Notes under the pieces: generated by a model
The model's database searches: none
The model's input: the letters and a program-made list of their open reading frames with translations, nothing else
Told to the model about the DNA's origin: nothing
In this document: positions 41,093-52,958 of the stretch, piece by piece
Numbering within the stretch: the stretch's first letter is position 1
Layout: every line of letters begins with the position of its first letter
Made by a program: the position numbers and the translations under genes
Origin: Muraenolepis orangiensis
Lineage: Eukaryota > Chordata > Actinopteri > Gadiformes > Muraenolepididae
Length of the DNA stretch: 64,000 nt
Assembly: GCA_027704905.1 (NCBI GenBank)
Contig: CM051013.1
Coordinates: 5,296,715 to 5,360,714, forward strand
Direction: 5' to 3'

Positions 41093-42540
41093 GGGCCATT
41101 CTACCGAATTGGTTCAAAGTCTAACTTTGTCCGTATATATATATTGCACCATATCTAAAGTACACATATCTAGTAAAAGAGCCGTACATTTTTATATTGT
41201 ATTTTAAGACTGTTGGAATGTTTTTCCTCTCCCAAAAATTGTCACTACCGAAACATAGTAATACACTATAGTAAAAAAGTATTATATTAACCTGTTAAGA
41301 TTGTGTTTCCTTCCCTTCTCTAAAGAGTATTTTTACAAATATTTCTTGAAGGTTTTCACAATTAAATCAATAAAAATGAAATTTTTACCAAATTTCAAAG
41401 TTAAATTTATACAATTCATCAAAATCGAAATGCAATCTTTCTTTGTAAAATGCATAATACTGATCATATTGATTCCAGAGTTGATGATTGATGAAATTGA
41501 ACATACATTAAACCAATCAGTATGATAACATTTTAGTTGATAACTCGATATACCGGTAATTTTTTACAAAACATCCAGTGTTTCGGTAGTGACTGCACTG
41601 TTTCGGTAGTGACTGCACTGTTTCGGTAGTTTTCTTTATTGAAGAAAATGTGTTCCATTCTTAAAGTTACACACTGATTTTCAGACTTTAGAACACATTT
41701 ATTTCAAAATGATGGGATTTAACTACTTACCATTCCATTTTGTCACTACCGAAATGATCATGTCACTACCGAAACTTTACCATATGTTTCGGTAGTGACT
41801 GTTTTGGTAGTGACAATTCTAGCTAACTGAGCATAACTAAAGAATGCTAGCAAGCACATGGCTAGCACATGGCTAGCATACACGTCTTTGAAGTGGTGTA
41901 CACACATAAAAACATAATACTTTGCATAAAACCCCAAAAGGTTTACTTAATTGAAGAGAATATGTGTTCGGTAGTGACAATTCTTAAGGTTACACGCCGA
42001 TTTTCAGATTTTGGAAGAGATTTATATCAAAAGTATGGGATTTAGCTACTTACCATTCAGCCATGAGGGACAGGGATGCAGTGTCACTGCCTGGTCAAAA
42101 ATGCAGGGGTGTGGCTAAAAACCAGGCTCAGCCAATGGACTAAAACTCTTGTGTTTCGGTAGTGACATGACAACTGGGGACATGATTTTTTGAGTATAGT
42201 TTTTAAAAATAAATCTAAATCTTCCAACTTCTGTTTAAACTTAATCATAAAGATCTTTGTAAATACACCATTGAACAAAATCTAAAAAATGTTTTAAGTG
42301 TTATTTACAGAAATTGAAATTTAGATGTCAGGGTTTGTGACAGCTACTTCCCAATAGAAAGTACCCTATAAATGATGCTTTTGTATATATTTAGCTTATC
42401 ACTATCTAATTTAATGCCTTGGGTTTAAATAGACCATAACATATTCTTAGTAAATATCTATGTCTGAATACTTAATTGTTTTGTTAAATAGTTTTTCTTG
42501 TTGTGGGACCGCACTTTGAACTAATTCGGTAGAATGCCCC
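41093..42540. mobile_element. DNA element with 28-bp terminal inverted repeats and iterated motif
   Basis: The ends at 41093-41120 and 42513-42540 are inverted repeats matching at 26 of 28 positions, beginning GGGSCATTCTACCGAATT. Both sides are flanked by ATATACATATAT, a possible target duplication though the region is AT-repetitive. The interior carries about ten copies of TTTCGGTAGTGAC in both orientations and a roughly 75-bp repeated block (41660-41735 and 41984-42060). No transposase frame is visible, so it is non-autonomous or decayed. Superfamily not recognised. Confidence 0.8.
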
Positions 42541-43619
42541 ATATACATATATGTATATATACATATATGTACATATAAACATATATGTATATATATATAT
42601 ACATATATGTAAATAGATATGTATATATATATATATACATATATGTAAATAGATATGTATATATATATATCAGGGTTTCCGTTAGCCGGTATTTACCGGT
42701 TTTTAGCGGGTAAAAATTATAAAAAACCGGTCATTTAAAAACCTGCCGGTCAAATTGTCCGGTAATAATGCTCATACTAAACTTAGATCCTGGACATTTG
42801 AGTTTGAAGTGACCAATCAGCTGCCGCAGCTCTCATGACGTCAGGCAACGTCACTGAACAGGGGGCGTGGCCAAGCCACGTGCGCTGGCGACGCACACAC
42901 CTGTCGGCAATTGCGTGGCTGATTGCTAATCCCCTCACCTGGGGTATATATACCCTGGCTATCCGTTACCCCGGTGTTAGGTCGTACTGCACGTCATACG
43001 TTGTTCACGTTACGGCGGACATTCTGGACGGAATCGCCACGTTGATGTCCCGGAGATCCAGAACCAGCCTACCCCGCGTCACCCGCCTGTCTCGCGGTAC
43101 TCTGGTCTATACGAGCTCCCCGTCATTATAATTACCTGTCTGGTACATGTCGCTACTCCGACCTCCCGGTACCCAGACTCCTCCCCCGTCCCGGACTACT
43201 CGCCGGTCTACTACCTGCCGGTACTCCGCGGATCGACCTCCCGGTTCCCAGACCCCTGGACTGTCCCTGATCACTCTTGTGTTGTGTTTGAAACAAAGCT
43301 TTATGTTATAGCTCCACTGTCTTGGTCTGCGTTCTGGGTCCCACCGACCAATCCCATTTGTGACACTACAGATGTTACAGGTGTTTTGAAATAGCCTCGA
43401 TTTCTAACGGTTTTGCTCAATCGTTCTTGTTCGTTTTGTTGTTCATTAAATAGTCACATTTATTTGAGGTATTACATATACAATACAAAAAGTAATTGTA
43501 TGTAATTATATACAATTACTTTTTGTATTGAAATGTCGCCCTTCTGTCCATCACTTTCATCATGAAAGGCAAAGCCAACTCAAAAAACCCACAAAACTTG
43601 ACCGTCTGTTATTTTGCAT
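42541..43619. mobile_element. Transposon mosaic: AT satellite, hAT end, LTR-like promoter segment, hAT subterminal
   Basis: After an AT-rich palindromic satellite (42541-42670), CAGGGTTTCCGTTAGCCGG at 42671 looks like a hAT terminus. The same start occurs at 61973. GC-rich sequence follows (about 42830-43375) with a TATATATA box in a GGGTATATATACCC palindrome and an end ATTTGTGACAC, reminiscent of an LTR (low confidence). The 43400-43460 part recurs inverted at 62127-62190. A hairpin (about 43480-43532) leads into the left end of the hAT element whose transposase C-terminus is next. The open frame 42835-43131 shows no family resemblance. Confidence 0.45.
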
Positions 43620-44221
43620 AAAATATGCCGGTTTTTTATTTGTATAGGAATTTTGCTCTTCTCTCCTTCTGGGTGGCAAACCTCTCAATGACCTTATTAT
43701 TAAAGTCAGGAATGTCCCTGACAAGTTTCTTCTCCATGGAGAGCATAGCCAGAGCATTGAGGCGATCCTGTGACAGTGTTTCTCAGGAAGGTCTTGATCC
43801 TCTTCAAAGTTGAGAAGCACCTCTCAGATTCAGCTGTTGTCATGGGTGTGGTGATGAGGATCCTGAGAAGACTGACAGTCTCTGTGAATGTGCTCTGAAG
43901 GTTGTTCTCCATGAAAAACTAGTACAGCGACACTGCACCACTGCAAGCCTTGAACTCGCTGTTGTCATATATGAGCGACAGTTCCGTTTTTAGCTTGGCC
44001 TTGTTCAACATGGGGTACGCCTGCAATGTCGTTTCAAGTGCTGCTTCAGGGAACTTCTCGCTGTGTTGTGGGAACATCTCTCCATGCAACAGTGTTGCGC
44101 TGATGAGGTGCTGGGTGAAGGAGAACCGCTCCTTGGTGTGCATAAGGATGGTATCACAAACCTGTAAAAGATATATCATTGTCAAAAATTGCAATAAAGC
44201 TGTGAAAGTGATGCTGAACAC
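43620..44221 (-). pseudogene. hAT transposase C-terminal remnant
   Basis: Minus-strand frames show the hAT dimerisation signature TTAESERCFSTLKRIKTFLR, preceded by FTQHLISATLLHGEMFP-type sequence, as in the ZMYM1-like/DUF4371 hAT group. The frame is broken by a TAG at 43919-43921 and again by a frameshift near 43740. Adjacent left-end sequence (43505-43560) matches the left end of the hAT elements at 47200 and 52959. This is probably a more complete but decayed relative of those internally deleted copies. Confidence 0.8.
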
Positions 44222-44794
44222 ATGCCTATTTCCAAGTCAAGTATATGACTACTAAGGTTTTAACACCATTACTCCTAATTGTACTTCACTGCATGTTGCC
44301 ATCTCCTGATCTTTAACTCTCTATTGGTTTGCACAACAAAGCAAGGTTTAGAGTGGCATTTCAATAAATGTGAGGATGCCTTATCCTTGCCTTATCCTGT
44401 GGAGATTCACCGATGCCGTAGCGCAGCCGCGTAACAAAGTGTTCGCAGTTGTTGTTCTTGACATCGTACTGGTGCTCGGTGCCGACCTGCTCCAGGGCCT
44501 CTGCCACGATGAGGGAGGCTGCCCGAGGTTTCTTCTTGCCATCCAGCAAATTGTTGATCTTCCACTTGTAATCTTTAACATCTTTCAGTTTCTCCCTCTT
44601 CACAGAGCCTCTTGTATCACCTGGACCTTTATTATTTAAATGAAGACACAGGAGGGGGAGGCATATCCCAACAAAAACGTACACGTAAAAGTACATTCAA
44701 CACATGTACATATCATTTAAGTCACTTTGCTGCTCTCTTTTTGTTTATTTTATTGTATATATTATTTATATTTGTGTGGTGTTTTAAAGGAGAT

Positions 44795-45487
44795 TGTGAC
44801 GGTTGTTCCCTGTATAGTATGTTATGTCACTCTTAGGGTATATGGTTTGCATTTGCTTTGTGTTCAATTATCTCTCATTGGTTTCTAGGACTTGGGGAGC
44901 AGTGAGCTGATGGCGATCAGCCTAATTGGCGTGCACCTGGGCCCGGGTGCTCCAGCCCTATAGAAGCCTGTCTCCCCAGTCCTCTCTGGCTCTGCTCCAG
45001 CCCTATAGAAGCCTGTCTCCCCAGTCCTCTCTGGCTCTGCTCCAGCCCTATAGAAGCCTGTCTCCCCAGTCCTCTCTCGCTCTGCTCCAGCCCTATAGAA
45101 GCCTGTCTCCCCAGTCCTCTCTATCTCTGCTCCAGCCCTATAGAAGCCTGTCTCCCCAGTCCTCTCTCGCTCTGCTCCAGCCCTATAGAAGCCTGTCTCC
45201 CCAGTCCTCTCTAGCTCTGCTCCAGCCCTATAGAAGCCTGTCTCCCCAGTCCTCTCTGGCTCTGCTCCAGCTCATCTGACTTTTGCACACACACTACACA
45301 CTACACACAATCCACTCACGCATACACCCATTACACTACTGACTTTACTGATTTCCACACCTCATCTGTTTATCCCTGGTTTGTTTAGTTACTTTTGATT
45401 ATTTAATAAACACTAATTTATTGTTAAACTGCATCTCCCCTGTCTTTTTGCTATGTTCCCTGGTCCCCCTAGGCCAGGGTCATAACA
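44795..45487 (+). mobile_element. Possible solo LTR of a retrotransposon, inside the PLAAT-like intron
   Basis: The stretch begins TGTGACGGTTG and ends GGTCATAACA, with TATA-like boxes, an AATAAA (about 45407) and a downstream T/C-rich part, the order expected of an LTR. No clear 5-bp target duplication was found and the ends are imperfect, so confidence is low. It lies in the intron between the second and third PLAAT-like exons. Confidence 0.35.
44951..45265 (+). repeat. 45-bp minisatellite, seven units
   Basis: The unit TCCAGCCCTATAGAAGCCTG plus 25 more bases recurs at 44951, 44996, 45041, 45086, 45131, 45176 and 45221 with only one or two changes per unit. It is open in one frame as a 15-residue repeat (LLQPYRSLSPQSSLA), but there is no gene evidence. 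Confidence 0.95.
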
Positions 45488-45688
45488 ACATGTATACTGT
45501 GGAGGGAATGGGGAGTAAGCATTCCTATGTACTTGTTACAACTGGCCAATACAATATCTAGTATCTCTCTCGTACCCATTAGCTATCCATTTCAAGGTTT
45601 ATTGTATTTTTTACAACTTTTTCTAATGCATTAAACCTGGGGTTATAATTGTATTACGTTTAAGATCGATAATCACATCCAAGAAGGA

Positions 45689-45745
45689 CTACGAAATAAA
45701 TAAATATATCGATTTAATAAATCGATATATTTATTTATTTCGTAG
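45689..45745. repeat. Perfect 28-bp inverted repeat with 1-base spacer
   Basis: Arms 45689-45716 and 45718-45745 are exact reverse complements around a single A. The sequence is AT-rich, starting CTACGAAATAAATAAATATA. It lies in the PLAAT-like intron and could extrude as a cruciform. Confidence 0.95.
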
Positions 45746-46115
45746 GCCTTAAATCTGATTTATATATATATATATATAAATAAATAATTCTTGAAGGCCC
45801 TGATAAAAACATGAGATGATGTCAGTAGGCCTAGTTGGGTTTGTATCTGGTGTCAGGTCTACTTACTGTTGACTACCAGGTGAACAACCTTCTTATATCC
45901 AACGTATACAGCCTAATGCGCGAAGAGACCACGATTGATTTCTATCAGGTCCCCAGGCTGTGGGTCCTCTTGATGGCCCTGTTGATTCAGATTCAACAAT
46001 AGCAGATGGACTCTTTTAGTAAGAACCTATAGTAAGGCATGCATATAGTAAACTATAGTGAAGCAATGCAAATAGCATTGAACACTTAGGACAGACTCAC
46101 CATGCATGACCCCAT

Positions 46116-47199
46116 ACTGCCCGGTTTCCTTTAAAAAATGGAATAAGCCACAACGAAAACCACAAAGGGTTAAATATTATAATGAGGTTTTCAAAATAAG
46201 CACTTATATTAGTCCAAATCACCTTTTAGATCTGGATTCTAGATCTCAATCTACGTCGTATCTTACCTAATTACCAGGTGTGCTTGTTTCTGAAACTAAA
46301 GGTGAGGGTGAATCATGTTTAATCTACTCCTCACTAGAGATGTCTTTGCTTAACTTTTATTGTTCACTCCACCCATCGCTTTAGTTTGACACACATCAAT
46401 GTGTGAACAATAGACCAAAGAACAATAATTCACCTACCATTTAATTAGACTATTCATAGACACTTATAAACGATTAAGTCCATCATTTAAAACACAAAGG
46501 CTACACATAACTTTTGAAATCAACAATATCTTATTTTATAACAATATCAAATCATCATACAGCAGTACACTCTTTGAACACCAGGGGGAGTGCTGATCTG
46601 TTGTTGTTCCTTTGCTTTTCACATTGTTTCAGTTTCAGTTTGACACCAATAACGTGATCAACCATAAAGTTTGGATGATTCAACATATAAACAATGGTAA
46701 TGCAAAACCATGGGCCCAACACATACACATCGTGGTATTATTATTATTGTCATAATTACAATAATAATTATAATTAAATAATAATAATTATATTTAAATG
46801 CAAATCTCTTCTTTAATTATACAAACTGGTTTGCCAGAGATTTTTGGAACCCGTTTTTTATTGAAAGTCAAACTTAAATATGTAGTAATAGATGGCTCGT
46901 TTTACACTTTACACTACAAAGCCCCACTTACCTGGTTCTGAAGCCTTGTCTGTATATGTGACTTGTCTGATATCATAAGCGTTACCCTATGCCTATAATC
47001 AACCTTCGCACTAAGCCTCCTGTTAGTGATGTTTAGGAGACAAAGTCCAGAGCGACCTTCTCTCCTGCCTTTCTTCTTCATGAAGCGGTCCACGTTCAGG
47101 GGATTCTGGGACCAGCAGCTGGTGTCTGGTTCCTATTTGCCACTCCTTCTCTCAGGAATCAAATTCGCTGATGTGAAACAGATCTAACTCACTTAAATC
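46116..47199. other. Interval between the PLAAT-like gene and a hAT end
   Basis: No complete gene is seen. A consensus donor on the minus strand (46926-46931) follows about 100 bp of moderately GC-rich sequence and could close a 5' UTR exon of the PLAAT-like gene. CACCAGGGGGAG at about 46580 resembles a CTCF core. The remainder is AT-rich. Confidence 0.4.
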
Positions 47200-47394
47200 C
47201 AGTGGCGGCTGGTGCATTTTTCACCAGGGGGGGCTATACAATTTTTTTTATTTACAATTACATATTGTTAATTACATTATATACAATTACTTTTTGTATT
47301 GAAATGTCGCCCTTCTGTCCATCACTTTCATCATGGCCACGCAAGGCCAGCTCAAAGGCACCACAGAACTTCACACAGTCTATTCTTTTAGACT
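47200..47394. mobile_element. hAT element left-end fragment
   Basis: Starts CAGTGGCGGCTGGTGC and stays nearly identical to the left end of the hAT copy at 52959 up to the phrase TCTATTCTTTTAGAC, then diverges. It is a truncated copy without transposase. Confidence 0.85.
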
Positions 47395-47584
47395 TTATTT
47401 GGTACATGGATACATAAACACATTTAAGAGGAAACAACGAGTTAACAATAACACCAAAACACATTCAAAGCAGCTCTGAACAGGTGAGTTTGGTGAGTGA
47501 TTTAAACAAGCAGGTATATATATATATATATATCCGAGCTAAGAAACCAGAACATGAACAACAATATAACGTCTTACGTTTCAG
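47395..47584. other. Short unassigned spacer with intron 4 tail of fragment E
   Basis: Unassigned AT-rich sequence and an AT microsatellite (about 47515-47533) precede the intron 4 tail (47534-47584) that is shared with F-box copies A-D. Confidence 0.6.
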
Positions 47585-47644
47585 ATGACCCACGTCTTTA
47601 AGAACTACGGACCAGGGGTGCAATACGTTCATTTTGTCCATGGT
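47585..47644 (+). pseudogene. F-box gene exon 5 fragment (copy E)
   Basis: The intron 4 tail and acceptor are followed by the first 60 bp of exon 5 ([20 protein letters not shown]). Similarity then stops at a poly-C/poly-G segment. No exons 1-4 precede it. It resembles copy A most (CAATACGTTC rather than CGATACGTTC). It is a relic with no glycan-binding loop. Confidence 0.9.
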
Positions 47645-47721
47645 GGCGACCCCCCCACTATCACCGTCCGGGGGGGGGGGGGGGATGTCGCGATAGCGAA
47701 CATCGTGAAGCCCCCCCCCCC

Positions 47722-47812
<91 letters not shown>

Positions 47813-48155
47813 AACAGAAACAGAAACAGAAACAGAAACAGATGCACGGATACTTTTACAGCTCCGTTAGTTTAAGTGTTTTCTTATAAAGTTGTAGGAC
47901 TGAAGAATACTTCCCTCTGTTTTCAGAGCATGCAGCCAACGAGGTATGTTGTTGTGTTTGTATTTATTTTACGTGTATTACTCTTCTAAAGTCATCTCAC
48001 ATGCTGTGAATGTTATTGTGTGTCTAACATGATACTATGTTTGTCATTTATACTGTTTGTTTATGTGTAGTTTTCACGGTGGATTCGGAGAGGAATAAAC
48101 CCGTTATGAGAAAGCCACTTGTGTCTGCCTGTGCTTCGAGGGAACTACACTGATT
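47645..48155. repeat. Low-complexity insertion: C/G runs, GA, GACA and GAAACA repeats, then unassigned sequence
   Basis: Poly-G (47671-47684) and poly-C (about 47710-47720) flank CGATAGCGAACATCGTGAAG, which is shared in inverted form with 61860-61900. It is followed by GA (47721-47742), GACA (about 47743-47811) and GAAACA (47812-47840) arrays. The rest to 48155 contains no recognisable gene. Confidence 0.7.
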
Positions 48156-48733
48156 TGATTGGGGTAAGTGGTTCACAAGCAGAATACAGTAGTCATAAAG
48201 TAATAAAGTTAAAAAAGAAAAATACAAATTAAAAGAAAAATGCAATTTATAAAATGCAAAATATCGGCACAGAAAAGAGCAATATGTATATATAAATCAA
48301 TGTCATAAAATATACATTGTTATATGCTAAATATACATATATATATAATATATATATATATATACATATTTACAGCAAGGCATGTTTTTTATTTTGTTCA
48401 CTTTTTTTCGTTTAAAGCTTCATGAAGGAATAATGCTATCAATCATATATTTTATTTAGTGCTATAAAGGAATTGATCAATTCTGGTGAACGGAATTGAA
48501 CACCACATCAAAACAACATAAAACATACAGACATGTGTTAAACGTTAGTTTAACAGGTAACCAATTGCCCCTTAATTCCACTTTGTCAACTGGATATCGG
48601 GGGGCCATGCCACAAAACAATTAAACATGACGTAGACTTAATTACTTATGTGTACACTTTCAAATAATTCATATTTTAGACATTTAGCAATGCTAATATT
48701 GCTTTCACGTGTGTGTGTGTTGCTCCACTTTAG
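48156..48733 (+). other. Duplicated F-box 3' flank beside fragment E
   Basis: Matches the flanks of copies A, B and D from GGGGTAAGTGGTTCACAAGC onward, with an AT-rich expansion at about 48190-48370. It reads straight through the positions where copy B has its two hAT insertions. Confidence 0.8.
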
Positions 48734-48878
48734 TTTCCACCATTTAAACGATGGCTTTTCTAGTATCGGGACGTTCAGCATTCATAATGACAACACGATG
48801 ACGATGGGAAATTGGGATGACTGGTGGCGGTGGAAACTAGAACGCGACGAGGTGAAGAGGGCGTCGAGGAGGATATGA
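48734..48878 (+). CDS. Candidate orphan terminal exon (first copy)
   Basis: After a plausible acceptor (CTCCACTTTAG), 145 bp is open in one frame and ends in TGA. It encodes SIHNDNTMTMGNWDDWWRWK followed by LERDEVKRASRRI. A second copy of the same length is at 63774-63918, with two amino-acid differences. The Trp/Arg/Glu-rich composition looks coding, but I do not recognise the family and see no partner exon. The 230-bp segment carrying it is absent from the copy A flank. It may be a stranded last exon of a neighbouring gene carried along by the duplication. Confidence 0.4.
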
Positions 48879-49562
48879 TAGGTTATTATGAGTATGGAAA
48901 GTACAGAGAGACACACCTTACACCTTAGGCTTTGCATGAGGTGTGAATTGAGCTGTCAATTTACATCGTGTGGTTTCAGTGACGGCTCCGAGTCAACGCC
49001 ACAAGTGCTACATAACAGTGGGTCTCCGTGAGAGACCTGTTATCGTATGTTGAACCACACTAAACTTAGTAAAAAAAAATAACTGTCCAGTGTTAGGATC
49101 ACAAAACTCGTATATCTCACAATTATGCATCTTAAAATTACAAAATAAATCAATATGGAATAATAAAGTCCACAGGGGACAGATAGGGTGGGGGGGGGGG
49201 GGTTGCATATTAACACATTTCTTTCAAGATTTTTAATTTAGGGTTTAAAAGCCACATAAACTTACTTGTTTATGTCCGCACTTTCTTAGTATTGTTTTTG
49301 GAGTATTTTAGTGTATTTTAGTCAGTGGTTGACAGTAACACTGGCCAATTGCTGGTAGGATTCGGCAGTGGGCTACTAACTGTCACTCTTACCAGCAGTC
49401 TGGTGACCTTTTGGAAGCATCGATACTAATCATAGGGAAAAATCGTTGTAGTTTACAAAAGGCATATGAAATATGTACGTCAATTGGAGGTGATACTACA
49501 TGAGACTACAATGAGCACTGGGTGCTGTCAGGGTTGGCAGTTCTGCCTCCTCGCGTTCACAG

Positions 49563-49965
49563 CACTCGTCCAGGTAGCCACGCCCCCTTATCACGTCCCG
49601 CAATCATGTCACCGTTTCAACATCCCTCGTCCGGATAGCCACGCCCCCTTAACACGTCCCGCATTCATGTCACCGTTTCCCCATCCCTCGTCCGGATAGC
49701 CACGCCCCCTTATCACGTCCCGCATTCATGTCACCGTTTCAACATCCCTCGTCCGGATAGCCACGCCCCCTATCACATCCTGTAATCATGTCACCGTTTC
49801 CCCATCCCTCGTCCGGATAGCCACGCCCCCTTATCACATCCCGTAATCATGTCACCGTTTCCCAGCCCTCGTCCGGATAGCCACGCCCCCTTATCACATC
49901 CCGTAATCATGTCACCGTTTCCCAGCCCTCGTCCGGATAGCCACGCCCCCTATCACGCCCTCCTC
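49563..49965 (+). repeat. 60-bp minisatellite, seven units
   Basis: Units containing CCTCGTCCGGATAGCCACGC and ATCATGTCACCGTTTC recur at 60-61-bp spacing (near 49566, 49626, 49687, 49748, 49808, 49868, 49928). The first unit is the most diverged. Confidence 0.93.
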
Positions 49966-50094
49966 CTGATAAGTCTGCAATCCGAAAGTGAAAGTTCGAT
50001 AAAAGCTGCGATTGATATGTGAGTACAACCAACAAAAACGAGGAGTGCTTTGTTTTTCTTTGATTGACTAACTGCATCTTCTTTAGAACCATTT

Positions 50095-50150
50095 ACATTT
50101 ACATTTAGGACATTTGGCAGACGCTTTTATCCAAAGCGACTTACAAGGAG
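50095..50150 (+). repeat. Teleost interspersed repeat fragment
   Basis: Contains GGCAGACGCTTTTATCCAAA and GCGACTTACAAGGAG, the well-known teleost repeat motif. It lies about 85 bp upstream of the copy B start codon. Confidence 0.6.
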
Positions 50151-50235
50151 TACATTTGTTGAAGTAGACAACAGCATAACGCTGAGGTACGCCCTCATTT
50201 TGGGTGCGTTGTCCCGCTGGCAGTCTTCAGGTGGA

Positions 50236-52096
<1,861 letters not shown>

Positions 52097-52958
52097 CCTT
52101 TAAAACCTTGCCTATCGAAAGTATATATATATATATGGTATATAAGCATGACGCACTTTATATGGGCCTAATTTCAGCGAAATTTCACAGAAAAGATCAT
52201 TATTTTTAGGAAATAAAAAATTTCTAGGAAAAACATAATTGTGTCAGTTGCAAGTTAACAATCCAAAGCTGTGTCATTTGTCATTTGTTAATACACGAGC
52301 ATTTAACGATGCAATTACATCTGATTAATATACACTACAAGTCTAGCCGTGATTTAGACTTTCTAAAACAACTGGTTTCATTGTCATTTTCATTTTTCAT
52401 TTTAAAAAGCACTGTACCCTTCACCAAATTCCTCCAATTGGATTACCAAGTGTATCTTGGTATATGTTCCTGCTATGCTTGGCGCTAATGTTATATATCA
52501 ATAAACAACTCTAAATTGAATTGTTTTATTTGTCAGTTCTGCAAAAATGTGATCTTGACAACCGTTTTTTTTTGCGTCAGCGTTTAGGCATCACATTTGT
52601 TTTCAACCGATACCCTGTAAATACAACCTATTTTGGATGGTCATTAACATAAGCAACAACGTTTACGTAGCCCGACACCACACACCGTAATGGGGTTTTG
52701 AAATAATACTGGTTTTATTGGGGTAAGTGGTTCACAAGCAGAATACAGTAGTCGTTGAGATACAATAATAAAAATCAAACATATTTACAGCAAGGCATGT
52801 TTTTTATTTTCGTTACTTTCTTTCGTTTAAAGCTTCATGAAGGAATAATGCTATCAATCATATATTTTACTTAGTGTTATAAAGGAATTGATCAATTCTG
52901 GTGAACGGAATTGAACACCACATCAAAACAACATCAAACATACAGACATGTGTTAAAC
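52097..52958 (+). other. 3' flank of copy B up to the first hAT insertion
   Basis: Same flank type as copies A and D. Nearly identical to 62724-63560, which shows that D derives from a B-like copy. Contains the AATAAA at 52500-52505. No gene. Confidence 0.85.

Larger units (their letters stand above)
44408..46115 (-). pseudogene. PLAAT/HRASLS (H-REV107-like) acyltransferase gene with in-frame stop
   Basis: Minus-strand exons: 46101-46115 (ATGGGGTCATGCATG, then GTGAGT), 45867-45978 (GDLIEINRGLFAH, stop, AVYVGYKKVVHLVVN, then GTAAGT), and 44626 down to about 44408 (EHQYDVKNNNCEHFVTRLRYG, possible donor GTGAAT). Phases agree (0 and 1). The family (NlpC/P60-LRAT fold) removes or transfers phospholipid acyl chains using His-His-Cys. 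The first His (FAH), second His (VVH) and Cys (NNCEHF) are all present. TAG at 45913-45915 stands where the family has Trp in HWA-Y-VG, a single TGG-to-TAG change. The usual C-terminal membrane-anchor exon was not found; hAT debris lies where it would be expected. A possible 5' UTR exon ends at donor 46926-46931. Read as a pseudogene unless the stop is polymorphic. Confidence 0.72.
48879..50235 (+). other. Interval before copy B: duplicated upstream segment and repeats
   Basis: No gene is recognised. 49261-49410 repeats the 37017-37150 and 37549-37563 sequence upstream of copy A without the Harbinger-like insertion. A 60-bp minisatellite (49563-49965) and a teleost interspersed repeat (50095-50150) follow. 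The 49981-50085 segment recurs at 56632-56725. Confidence 0.7.

Noticed and set aside
42835..43131. 98-residue plus-strand frame as a gene
   Set aside because: Lies in transposon mosaic between a hAT end and LTR-like sequence; no recognisable domain.
44926..45279. 117-residue repeat protein or CRISPR-like array
   Set aside because: A 45-bp tandem minisatellite without spacers in a vertebrate genome; no promoter or homologue recognised.
47585..47875. Fusion protein of F-box exon 5 with repeat tail
   Set aside because: The reading continues only through poly-G, GA and GACA repeats; exons 1-4 are absent.
49563..49965. CRISPR-like array
   Set aside because: Units are contiguous tandem repeats of 60 bp with no variable spacers.
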